Origin: Dysgonomonas gadei ATCC BAA-286
Lineage (GTDB): Bacteria; Bacteroidota; Bacteroidia; Bacteroidales; Dysgonomonadaceae
Length of the DNA stretch: 64,000 bases
Direction of reading: 5' to 3'
Assembly: GCF_000213555.1 (NCBI RefSeq)
Contig: NZ_GL891979.1
Coordinates: forward strand, 68,011 to 132,010
In this document: positions 26,333 through 35,018 of the stretch, in pieces
How the letters are laid out: each line of letters starts with the position of its first letter
Position numbering within the stretch: position 1 is the stretch's first letter
Made by a program: the position numbers and the translations under genes
The notes under the pieces: model-generated
What the model was told of the DNA's origin: nothing
What the model saw: the letters and a program-made list of their open reading frames with translations, nothing else
Databases searched by the model: none

Positions 26333-29033
26333 CTTTAAACAATGATTGTTGCCCTGTTATTTCATCTATGATATCTGATATAGGCCGGTTGTCGATTTCG
26401 TCATCGTCGTCATCTATTTGTACTTCAAATTTCTTTTCTTCTTCCTCTACCACTTCGGGGAAGCGGATCGGTTCCAGTTCCCTGATTTCTCCGATTTCGA
26501 ATGTCGACAGGCGTTTCCCTTTTGCTTTAAAGCCTTTTACTGCAATGAATTCATCGGCATCTATTTCCAATGCTTCACGATAACTGTCACGACCGCCGAA
26601 TGTAACCTGTATCCGAGGATAAACAATGTCGGTCAGTATATGTAATTTCGATTCATGATTTTCTCCAAGGAAATTCTGTTTCTTGGCTGAGGCCTCGAAT
26701 ACAAAACGTTTCAGATACATAAACTGCTGATCAGCATCAAACAGTACGGCTGTCCAGATCTTATTCGCGTCGAATTTTTCTATACGGATAATACCTGCTT
26801 CGTAGTGATTGGTCACATCGAAATTTGAAGTGTAAAATTCACCATTTTGGTTTACAATGAGTATCTGGTCGTCGCTTTGGAACTCTCCGAGGAATTTGCC
26901 CCGTCCGTCATAATTAAGGCGCAGCACGTCTTGGTCGAACCATACTTTACGTCCTCCGAGGGTAGAGCCGCCTTTTTGTTTTAATGATATTTTATGTACT
27001 TCGGCTTTTGTCAGAATATTACCCATCGACTGGCGTCCTTTGATGGCTATATCGCTGAAGTCTTTTTCGAAAACAAGTATCTTCTGGCGTGGTTTCGGTT
27101 TCAGTATTACACGTATTGTTTCTGCCTCTCCATTAGGATTTGCGCTGAAATATACAATCCGTGAACCTTCCTTTCCCTGTGTTACATCGTACTCCTTATC
27201 ACGGGTGATACCGGTTACTGCAAAGCGTTTGATATAATCGGGCCCATGTTTTCCATGACGGTATACCACATTGTAAATTGTACGATTGTCGTTACGGCGG
27301 AAGACATAAAGATACAGTACGTTTTTGCCGACGAACATTTTGTCACTGACTTTTACAATCTTATACTTTCCGTCTTTATAGAAAATAATGATGTCGTCGA
27401 TGTCGGAGCAATTGCATACATATTCATCTTTCTTGAGTGCCGTACCGATAAATCCTTCCTCGCGGTTGATGTAAAGTTTTTCGTTGGCTTCCACAACCTT
27501 TGTGGCCTCAATGGTATCGAAACTCCGTATTTCGGTTTTACGGGGATAATTCTTACCGTATTTTTCCTTCAACATCACATACCATGAAATAGTGTAATCT
27601 GTGATATTTTCGATATTGTGCTTTATTTCTTCTATTTCTTCTTTGTATCGGGCTATCAGTTCATCCGCCTTGTCGGAATTGAACTTGAGGATGCGTCCCA
27701 TCCTGATTTCCATCAGTTTCATGATGTCTTCACGGGTTACCTCGCGGATAAACAATTTGGCAAATTTGGCCAAACGCTTGTCTATATGCTCAACAGCTGC
27801 ATCCATATTCACCGCATTCTCAAATTCTTTATCTTTATAGATACGCTCTTCGATAAATATTTTTTCGAGAGAGGAGAAATGAAGTGTTTCTTCCAGTTCG
27901 CTCTTTTGTATCTCCAGTTCAAGTTTGAGGAGCCTTCGGGTATTCTCGGTTGTATCTCTGAGTATTCTGCTTACAGTAAGGAAATACGGCTTGTTATCTT
28001 CAATCACACAGCAGTTTGGAGAGATACTTATCTCACAATCGGTAAATGCATATAGCGCGTCTATTGTTTTATCAGACGAAACGCCGGCAGCTAAGTGTAC
28101 ATGGATTTCGACATTCTGGGCGGTAATATCGTCTACCTTACGGATTTTTATCTTGCCTTTGTCATTTGCCTTCAGAATAGACTCTACGACAGAAGAAGAG
28201 GTTCTTCCATAAGGAATATCGCTTATGACAAGAGTTTTGTTGTCTAGTTTCGATATTTTGGCGCGTACTTTTACCGAACCGCCACGTTCTCCATCATTAT
28301 ATTTGCTTACGTCTATATAACCCCCTGTCTGAAAATCTGGATATAAAGTGAACTCTTCACCTTGCAGATGTGCTACGGCGGCATCGCATAATTCGTTGAA
28401 GTTATGAGGGAGTATTTTTGAAGAAAGACCTACGGCAATACCTTCGGCACCCTGTGCCAGCAATAAAGGGAATTTTACGGGCAGGGTAATCGGTTCTTTA
28501 TTACGCCCGTCATATGATGGTTTCCATTCGGTTGTTTTAGGATTGAAGAGTACCTCCAACGCAAATTTGGAAAGGCGGGCTTCTATATAACGGGGTGCGG
28601 CAGCACCGTCTCCGGTAAAGACATTTCCCCAGTTTCCCTGACAGTCGACGAGTAGATCTTTTTGTCCCAGCTGTACCAGGGCGTCACCGATAGATGCATC
28701 TCCATGCGGGTGGAACTGCATGGTGTGTCCTATAATGTTTGCCACCTTGTTGTAACGCCCGTCATCCATGCGTTTCATTGAATGCATAATGCGGCGTTGA
28801 ACCGGTTTCAGACCGTCGGTAATATGCGGTACGGCACGTTCGAGTATGACATAAGAAGCATAATCCAGAAACCAATTCTGGAACATGCCTGACAGATGCA
28901 GTTGATTGTCTCCCGAGTCTTTTACTGGTACTTTATAATCGGAATGACTGCTGTCATTTTCCGATTCTTCATCCATAACGGGCTCTTCGTTCTCTAAATT
29001 CTCTGGTTCGTCGATAATATCTTCGGGGAACAT
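26307..29033 (-). CDS. parC: DNA topoisomerase IV subunit A (ParC-like)
   Basis: A 908-residue type IIA topoisomerase A subunit, which breaks and rejoins DNA to decatenate chromosomes. The catalytic tyrosine is in AAPRYIEARLS (about residue 145). The breakage-reunion domain starts with LDYASYVILERAVPHITDGL and continues with RRIMHSM and HPHGDASIGD. The C-terminal domain has beta-pinwheel-like repeats and an acidic tail (runs of D and E near residues 860-900). It lacks a clear gyrase GyrA-box QRRGGKG; the C-terminal RQSMGNIL block is degenerate, so ParC is preferred over GyrA. Probably the first gene of a unit with the outer-membrane protein gene. Confidence 0.87.
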   Translation of the reverse strand: MFPEDIIDEPENLENEEPVMDEESENDSSHSDYKVPVKDSGDNQLHLSGMFQNWFLDYASYVILERAVPHITDGLKPVQRRIMHSMKRMDDGRYNKVANIIGHTMQFHPHGDASIGDALVQLGQKDLLVDCQGNWGNVFTGDGAAAPRYIEARLSKFALEVLFNPKTTEWKPSYDGRNKEPITLPVKFPLLLAQGAEGIAVGLSSKILPHNFNELCDAAVAHLQGEEFTLYPDFQTGGYIDVSKYNDGERGGSVKVRAKISKLDNKTLVISDIPYGRTSSSVVESILKANDKGKIKIRKVDDITAQNVEIHVHLAAGVSSDKTIDALYAFTDCEISISPNCCVIEDNKPYFLTVSRILRDTTENTRRLLKLELEIQKSELEETLHFSSLEKIFIEERIYKDKEFENAVNMDAAVEHIDKRLAKFAKLFIREVTREDIMKLMEIRMGRILKFNSDKADELIARYKEEIEEIKHNIENITDYTISWYVMLKEKYGKNYPRKTEIRSFDTIEATKVVEANEKLYINREEGFIGTALKKDEYVCNCSDIDDIIIFYKDGKYKIVKVSDKMFVGKNVLYLYVFRRNDNRTIYNVVYRHGKHGPDYIKRFAVTGITRDKEYDVTQGKEGSRIVYFSANPNGEAETIRVILKPKPRQKILVFEKDFSDIAIKGRQSMGNILTKAEVHKISLKQKGGSTLGGRKVWFDQDVLRLNYDGRGKFLGEFQSDDQILIVNQNGEFYTSNFDVTNHYEAGIIRIEKFDANKIWTAVLFDADQQFMYLKRFVFEASAKKQNFLGENHESKLHILTDIVYPRIQVTFGGRDSYREALEIDADEFIAVKGFKAKGKRLSTFEIGEIRELEPIRFPEVVEEEEKKFEVQIDDDDDEIDNRPISDIIDEITGQQSLFKDGDKEGEE

Positions 29034-29339
29034 GTGTAATATCTGATTTTTAAGTAAAAGATAGAATTTAATGATACATTTCGGATTGCACCTTGTTTCT
29101 TGTTTCTTTGCTTCGCAAAGTATAAATAGGTTTGCGATCCTGGCTATTTCAAAACTCGTTCAAAGATAGTTTTTTTTGGTCTGAAATCAAAATTGGGATT
29201 TGAAATAATCTGAGAGCCTTTTTTATAATTAGGGCAAACCTGAAATTTATTTTTTTGAATAAATTTATCTATGTAGTTAGAGCCGATAGCCTTTAGCTGT
29301 TAGCTTATAGTATTCTTTGAAATTTTGATTAGCAGATTT

Positions 29340-29370
29340 ACCTCGTCTTCACTTCGGTGAACGTTGTTTG
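29340..29370. repeat. 30-base hairpin-bearing insertion in a duplicated intergenic segment
   Basis: Relative to the homologous segment at 44405-44440, this copy carries about 30 extra bases (CCTCGTCTTCACTTCGGTGAACG and flank). They include a perfect hairpin TTCAC-ttcg-GTGAA with a stable UUCG tetraloop. Confidence 0.5.
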
Positions 29371-29401
29371 TAAATTAGCATATTAGCAAATGAGTGATAA
29401 G

Positions 29402-29422
29402 TGTTACCTTTGTTACCTTTTA
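29402..29422 (+). repeat. TGTTACnTTTGTTACC dispersed repeat, copy 3
   Basis: Contains TACCTTTG at 29405-29412, a perfect -7 box, on the plus strand and upstream of the FkbM methyltransferase gene. Confidence 0.6.
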
Positions 29423-29675
29423 ACAAAAGCTTCAGTGAAACTCAGTGTCTTCTCAGTAGTTCTCAGTGTAACATAAAAAGATTGTTGCCTTTTAACAAAA
29501 TATAGTTAATGAATATGAAATACACAAGATGAAAGCAATGAAAAAACTGTCAGATATGTCAGGTTTTAACAAAATATGGTTAACGAATGTGAAATAAGCA
29601 AATGACTATAACTTACAATTTTTCGAGCGTTTACCATATTTTATAATAAATACAGATGTTGCATGCTTTTTTTCT

Positions 29676-29683
29676 TACTTTTG
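29676..29683 (+). promoter_or_regulatory. -7 promoter box of the FkbM methyltransferase gene
   Basis: TACTTTTG matches TAnnTTTG, 19 bases before the ATG at 29703. No -33 TTTG at standard distance. Confidence 0.45.
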
Positions 29684-29702
29684 TTCTAGAAAAAACGTAT
29701 TT

Positions 29703-30854
29703 ATGATAATAGATAATAACTATCTGGTTCAGCGCATTGAAACGCTGATAAAAGAGAAGCAGCAAAGCAGTCGTATCGAACAAAAAGAGAGTAATCGGTT
29801 GTATCAGATAAAGCTCCGTTTTCCGCAATGGCTTAGAAATATAATTTTTCATCCTTTTAATCCTGTGTATTCGATTTACCTCCAAAGAAAAGCGAGTATA
29901 AGAAAGTCAAAAGAGAATTATATTCCTTTAGAATCCTTGCATCCGTTAGCAGTAGAATTTGCCAGATATTGCTTCTCACAGAAAGTCAATTTTGATTCAA
30001 ATATATATTATCCTCATGAAGATGAAGCTGAAATAATATCTTTTATCGATAATAGACTAAAATCGGTCATTGCCGGATATAGCTGTTTGAATATGACAGA
30101 AAGACAGAAGGATATAATAGAGAAAAGAAAATTGATACAAGCTAAAACAAAAAAACTGAGCGACGGATATTCTTTAGATCTGGATGGGCTGAGTTATTTT
30201 CTACCAAGCGATTCTTTTCAAGAGCACACGTATATTCATGATTATGGTTTGAAATATCTTCCCGGATATGTGCATGAATATATTAAGGGGAAAGATTTTC
30301 TCGATGTGGGTGCATACCTAGGGGATACTTCTATCTTACTTTTGAAAAAATATAATCCGGAAAGGATCTTTGCATATGAGCCTGTCGGAAAGAATGCAGA
30401 GCAGCTAAAAGAAACTGTCCGGAAAAATAATGCAGATAAAATTATAGTTGTAAATAAAGGTCTGGGAGATAAAGAAGAGGAAGTTGATATTTATATAAAT
30501 CCGGAACAGCTATCGAGTTGTACAACAAATGATTCGATCGCCGGCGCTTCAGCTATAAAAGAGATTATACATATTACTACCATTGATAAAGAATGCAGAG
30601 ACCGTAATGTGGGACTGATAAAAATGGATATAGAAGGAGCCGAATACTCATCTATTCAGGGTGCACTGGAAACTATAAAAAGAGATAAGCCTGTGCTGCT
30701 CATATCACTCTATCATACCGGAAAGGATTTTTTTGAAATACCTCCTGTGCTGAAAGCGGCTGTCCCTGATTACCAATTCCGGTTTTTTAATATAGAAATT
30801 GTTAATCCTATTTCAGAAAAAATACTTGTAGCATATCCTGCCGGACACGTATAA
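29703..30854 (+). CDS. FkbM-family SAM-dependent methyltransferase
   Basis: A 383-residue protein. The first 190 residues are charged and unrecognised. From about residue 195 there is a Rossmann methyltransferase: motif I FLDVGAYLGDTSILLLKKY, acidic strand-2 end IFAYEPVGKN, and post-motif LIKMDIEGAEY around residue 305. The last is the signature of the FkbM family, which O-methylates sugars and small molecules. The target is unknown; FkbM enzymes often sit in glycan or capsule clusters, but here it stands alone between parC and the galactan locus. It has its own promoter box. Confidence 0.82.
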   Translation: MIIDNNYLVQRIETLIKEKQQSSRIEQKESNRLYQIKLRFPQWLRNIIFHPFNPVYSIYLQRKASIRKSKENYIPLESLHPLAVEFARYCFSQKVNFDSNIYYPHEDEAEIISFIDNRLKSVIAGYSCLNMTERQKDIIEKRKLIQAKTKKLSDGYSLDLDGLSYFLPSDSFQEHTYIHDYGLKYLPGYVHEYIKGKDFLDVGAYLGDTSILLLKKYNPERIFAYEPVGKNAEQLKETVRKNNADKIIVVNKGLGDKEEEVDIYINPEQLSSCTTNDSIAGASAIKEIIHITTIDKECRDRNVGLIKMDIEGAEYSSIQGALETIKRDKPVLLISLYHTGKDFFEIPPVLKAAVPDYQFRFFNIEIVNPISEKILVAYPAGHV

Positions 30855-30911
30855 GAAATTTGTAAACTTACTGTAGAAGCTATTAAAATCTTATATTTGT
30901 ATCTGGATAGT

Positions 30912-33900
30912 ATGAAAATTACGATGATACATATTAGATTTCTATATACTTTTCTATTCCTTCTGTCCACTCTTTTAGTGGCAGGGCAAAAGGTGAACTA
31001 TCAGACTTTCAGTAATATCAATCTTAATTCGGAAGCCTCGAGTATCAATTGTTTTGCACAGGATGCTCAAGGCCTGATATGGATAGGCTCTAATAAAGGG
31101 CTTTTCAGTTATGACGGATACACAGCCCAGCAACACTTTTCATTCGACAGCAAGACTAATACGCAGATATATTGTATTCTGGTACTCGATGATACATACT
31201 TATGTCTGGGGACTGATAACGGCATACTATTTTATAATTACAAGACCGATAGTTATAAAAATACCGATCTGAAGTTTCCACCTGATGTAAGGGCTATGGT
31301 ATTAAAGAATGGTATTTTATGGATTGGTTCTCTTGATGGACTTTACAGATACAATATTAAGACAAAGCAGATCGAGAACCTTAGCGAAAAAGAAAATAGC
31401 GGCCTTCCCCACAGAACAGTCTATTCCATTATAAATACAAAAGATAACGATTTATATATCGGTACTTATAATGGACTATGTAAATACATTCCGGCAACAG
31501 ATAAATTCATTATTATCAATTTGCCCGCCAATATAAAACGAAATAATCAGTTTGTAAATTCATTATTAGAAGATACCGCCCGTGGATGTATATGGATTGG
31601 CACTGAAGGAGCATTACTAAAATATACGCCGGGGTATAATACAGTAGAAGAGATCAGCTTTTTCCATGATAATTCTATTAAATCCCTTGAGACAGATTCT
31701 AATAATAATCTGCTTTTGGGAACAGATAACGGTCTTTATGTATACAGTGAATCTACAAAAGATATACAACATGTGGTTCATGACTCCCGCAATGAAAAAT
31801 CTTTATCCAATAATATCGTGTGGGGGATATTTGCAGATCGGGAGAAAAATATATGGTTAGGTACCGATTATGGGATATCCTTATCGCGCTATAACAAAGT
31901 GTTTCAGATTGTTCCTATTTCTCAAATAACAGGGATCGGCGACGGTAACAGATTCCATGCCATATTTAGAGATTCGCGTAATAACTTCTGGTTCGGGGGA
32001 ACCAACGGCCTTATCTTATCCCTGTCTTTTACAAATAACCCTGAAAACTCTGTCTGGTACAGGATGGGAGACCGACGTTATCCTATTTCGCACAATCGTA
32101 TCAGACATATCTATGAAGATAAAGAGCAAAACCTTTGGGTGGCAACAGATGGGAGCATCAACCGGTATGATTATGACAAAAAGCAATTTATACATTACAG
32201 CATTGTCGACAGTACGCATACGCTCAATTCCAACTGGGCATATCATATCTTCGAAGATGATAAAGACCACCTTTGGATAGCAACTTGTCTGGGTGGAATA
32301 TTCGTTGTGGATAAACAAAAACTGATTCAGTCTTCGCCATCCGCTAATTATGTAGCGGACTATAATTATTCTACACGTAATGGATTGTCAGGTAATTTCA
32401 TTAATCAGATTGTGCCTGACCACAAAGGCAATGTTTGGGTATTGCTTTATAACAATGGAATCAATAAGATAGATACAAAACTGAATAGCGTGACAAAGAT
32501 CCCGATAGAATCGGGAACCAATAATGAAAATCCGAACTATATAATATGCGACCATGAAGGCTTTATCTGGGCAGGATTCCGGGGCGGGCTGGTACGTATA
32601 AATCCCGAAAACGATGAATCCCGTTTCATTAAGTTCGATGCTTTCAGTAATAGTGAAATACTATCATTGGTAGAAGAAGGGCAACATATATGGATATCCA
32701 CAAGCGATGGTGCATGGGTACTGAATAAGCAGAACTATAATGTGCAGCGTTTGAATATAACAAATAAAGCCTATACCAGCGGCTTCTTCGACAGATTCTC
32801 AGATAAGATTTATTTAGGCGGAAGCGATGAATTAGCTGTTTTTTCACCGGCCATGTTGCAGGAAGTACGCCCCGATCTGCCTGTTGTGCTTACTGCCTTG
32901 TATGTAAATGATAAGTTATATCAGTCCGGCATAGACTACAAAGGTTATAGTATCCGCTATCTGGACAAAATAGAATTGAATTATAAGCAGAATAATCTGG
33001 GGTTTGAGTTTTCGGATTTGATGTATTCGCAAGAGGAAGGGAGTAAATTTGTATACAGGCTTGAAGGAATAGACAAGGACTGGAATATACTGAAACAAAA
33101 TTCGGGTCGTATAACTTATCCCAACCTGGAGTATGGAAAATACAGCCTTATTATAAGTAAGCTCGACTCGTCAGGCAAACCATCAGATAAAATATATACA
33201 TTTTTCATTCAGATCAATCCGCCGTGGTATTATACGGTCTGGGCGAAATGTATTTATGCTTTTTTATTATTATGCCTGTTACTTTGGATAATGAATTTTT
33301 TCAGGGTGAGGAACAATTTGAAAATAGAGCGGATAGAAAAGGAAAAGACGTTGGAATTATCTAACCTCAAGATAGATTTTTTTACGAATGTATCGCATGA
33401 GTTCAAGACGCCGCTGAGCTTGATTATAGCTCCGGTAAGCCGTCTTTTGTTGGAAACAAAAGATCCGTATAAGAAAAAACAACTTGAAGCGGTACAGCGA
33501 AATGCTTTAAAATTGAACTCTCTCATCCGTCAGGTCCTTGATTTTAACAGGATAGATAGTAATACGAATGCAAACCTGATATTATCGAGAGTCGAGTTCG
33601 TGGAATTTGCCCGGAGCCTGTACTCGGTTTATGAAGAAGGGTATAAAGAGAAGAATCTGAAGTTCTCATTTCATACCAATAGAGAGAAAATCCATATAAA
33701 TATAGATGTATTGAAAATAGAATCGGTACTGAATAACCTTATAGTCAATGCCTGCAAATATACCAGAGAAAATGGAGACGTAAACTTTAATCTCGTAGCA
33801 AACGATACGGACAAAATATTGGAAATAACTGTTTCGGATACAGGTATAGGTATACCTCAGCGGGATATTCCTTATATATTCGAACGTTTTTACCAGTCAT

Positions 33901-34856
33901 CAAAAACTTCGAAAGAGAAGGAGGGGACAGGCATCGGCCTTTATCTGGCAAAGACATACAGCGAACAGCACGGAGGCGCGGTTACTGTTTCGTCTGAAGA
34001 AGATAAGGGAACCCGGATTGTTATTACTCTGCCTCTGGACGACAATGAGGCTGAAGCAGATATTGTATCTCAAAGAAGAGATGCAAATAATAATGGGAAT
34101 AAGCCGCTTGTATTGGTTGTCGATGATAATCCCGAAATAGCGGATTTCATATGTCAGACACTCGTGTCCAAATACAGGTATGAAGTGGCTCATAATGGTA
34201 AAATGGGACTGGAAATGGCTTTAAATCTTAATCCCTCCCTGATAGTAGCCGACATCATGATGCCTGTGATGGACGGATTGGAAATGAGCCGCCGTATACG
34301 CAGGAATATACCGACTTCTACGATACCTATTATCTTGCTTACAGCTAAAGATGATAAGACCACCGAGCTGGAAAGTATAAATCTGAATGTAGATGCATTC
34401 ATATCCAAGCCATTCGATCCTGAAATCCTTTTGTCCCGTATCGAACAATTGTTGAAGAGTAAGCAACAGCTGGAAGACAAACTGCGGATAGAAACTATAG
34501 CTGCCCCGAAAGCAATAGAAGCTACATCTCCCGATGAGAAGTTCCTCTCCGAGATAACAACGATTATAGAAGATAAGATTGCTGACCCCGATCTGAACGT
34601 AAATGCGCTCAGTGATATTTCGGGTGTCGGATCCAAACAGATTTATCGCAAAATAAAACAATTGACCGGACTCTCGCCTGTTGAGTTTATACGCTCGGTA
34701 CGTTTGAAAAAAGCAGCGATGCTCCTTTCCCAAAATAAGTTTTCCATTGCTGAGGTGATGTATATGGTCGGATTCTCTAACCGTTCGTATTTTTCGAAAA
34801 GCTTTCAGGCTGAATTTGGAAAAACCCCGCGCGAGTTTATGGAGAGTGAAAGTTAA
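30912..34856 (+). CDS. Hybrid two-component system sensor/regulator (HTCS), galactan locus
   Basis: A protein of about 1314 residues that joins a periplasmic sensor, a histidine kinase, a response regulator and a DNA-binding domain. I take the ATG at 30912 before the signal peptide; ATG 30924 is also possible. The N-terminal signal (ends LLVAGQ) is followed by about 14 Reg_prop repeats (two beta-propellers; motifs such as IWIGSNKGLF and LWIATCLGGI), a Y_Y_Y domain, and a transmembrane helix near residue 780. The kinase has the H box NVSHEFKTPLSLI near 826 and an ATPase domain with DTGIGIPQRDIPYIFERF. The receiver has ADIMMPVMDGLEM, with the phosphoacceptor aspartate near 1113, and the C-terminus is AraC-type (MYMVGFSNRSYFSKSFQAEF). 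It should activate the downstream genes when galactan oligosaccharide binds. Confidence 0.95.
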   Translation: MKITMIHIRFLYTFLFLLSTLLVAGQKVNYQTFSNINLNSEASSINCFAQDAQGLIWIGSNKGLFSYDGYTAQQHFSFDSKTNTQIYCILVLDDTYLCLGTDNGILFYNYKTDSYKNTDLKFPPDVRAMVLKNGILWIGSLDGLYRYNIKTKQIENLSEKENSGLPHRTVYSIINTKDNDLYIGTYNGLCKYIPATDKFIIINLPANIKRNNQFVNSLLEDTARGCIWIGTEGALLKYTPGYNTVEEISFFHDNSIKSLETDSNNNLLLGTDNGLYVYSESTKDIQHVVHDSRNEKSLSNNIVWGIFADREKNIWLGTDYGISLSRYNKVFQIVPISQITGIGDGNRFHAIFRDSRNNFWFGGTNGLILSLSFTNNPENSVWYRMGDRRYPISHNRIRHIYEDKEQNLWVATDGSINRYDYDKKQFIHYSIVDSTHTLNSNWAYHIFEDDKDHLWIATCLGGIFVVDKQKLIQSSPSANYVADYNYSTRNGLSGNFINQIVPDHKGNVWVLLYNNGINKIDTKLNSVTKIPIESGTNNENPNYIICDHEGFIWAGFRGGLVRINPENDESRFIKFDAFSNSEILSLVEEGQHIWISTSDGAWVLNKQNYNVQRLNITNKAYTSGFFDRFSDKIYLGGSDELAVFSPAMLQEVRPDLPVVLTALYVNDKLYQSGIDYKGYSIRYLDKIELNYKQNNLGFEFSDLMYSQEEGSKFVYRLEGIDKDWNILKQNSGRITYPNLEYGKYSLIISKLDSSGKPSDKIYTFFIQINPPWYYTVWAKCIYAFLLLCLLLWIMNFFRVRNNLKIERIEKEKTLELSNLKIDFFTNVSHEFKTPLSLIIAPVSRLLLETKDPYKKKQLEAVQRNALKLNSLIRQVLDFNRIDSNTNANLILSRVEFVEFARSLYSVYEEGYKEKNLKFSFHTNREKIHINIDVLKIESVLNNLIVNACKYTRENGDVNFNLVANDTDKILEITVSDTGIGIPQRDIPYIFERFYQSSKTSKEKEGTGIGLYLAKTYSEQHGGAVTVSSEEDKGTRIVITLPLDDNEAEADIVSQRRDANNNGNKPLVLVVDDNPEIADFICQTLVSKYRYEVAHNGKMGLEMALNLNPSLIVADIMMPVMDGLEMSRRIRRNIPTSTIPIILLTAKDDKTTELESINLNVDAFISKPFDPEILLSRIEQLLKSKQQLEDKLRIETIAAPKAIEATSPDEKFLSEITTIIEDKIADPDLNVNALSDISGVGSKQIYRKIKQLTGLSPVEFIRSVRLKKAAMLLSQNKFSIAEVMYMVGFSNRSYFSKSFQAEFGKTPREFMESES

Positions 34857-34970
34857 CGTGTTTATTTGTAGGTGTTTACTGATTTGTTCGGAATAAGTTA
34901 AACTCTTCCATTGTCCTGTTTGTGTTCTCATCTGTCTAATTTGTGCATAGTGTAAATCATTCATTGGGTA

Positions 34971-34978
34971 TAAATTTG
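34971..34978 (+). promoter_or_regulatory. -7 promoter box before the galactan locus operon
   Basis: TAAATTTG matches TAnnTTTG and would start transcription near 34985, about 33 bases before the ATG at 35019. The -33 site is not at the standard distance, consistent with a promoter needing an activator such as the HTCS protein; that is inference. Confidence 0.4.
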
Positions 34979-35018
34979 CTGTTGTCCTTAAAAGGAAAAA
35001 CAGTTAAATATAAATACC

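Larger units (their letters stand above)
29034..29702. other. Long intergenic region with several repeats, no gene
   Basis: Divergent gap of 669 bases. It holds a perfect hairpin CTTTGC-ttc-GCAAAG (29106-29120), AT-rich parC leader sequence and a GCCGATAGC-CTTTAGC tract (29282 onward). A TTAGCAGATTT...TAAATTAGCATATTAGCAAATG segment is shared with 44405-44440. A TTACCTTTGTTACC repeat (29402-29422) is followed by three AACAAAATATrGTTAA tails (from 29425, 29490 and 29565). No gene is called. Confidence 0.6.

Noticed and set aside
34221..34964. 247-codon frame antisense to the HTCS receiver and AraC domains
   Set aside because: It lies opposite an intact, well-supported gene and shows no protein features.
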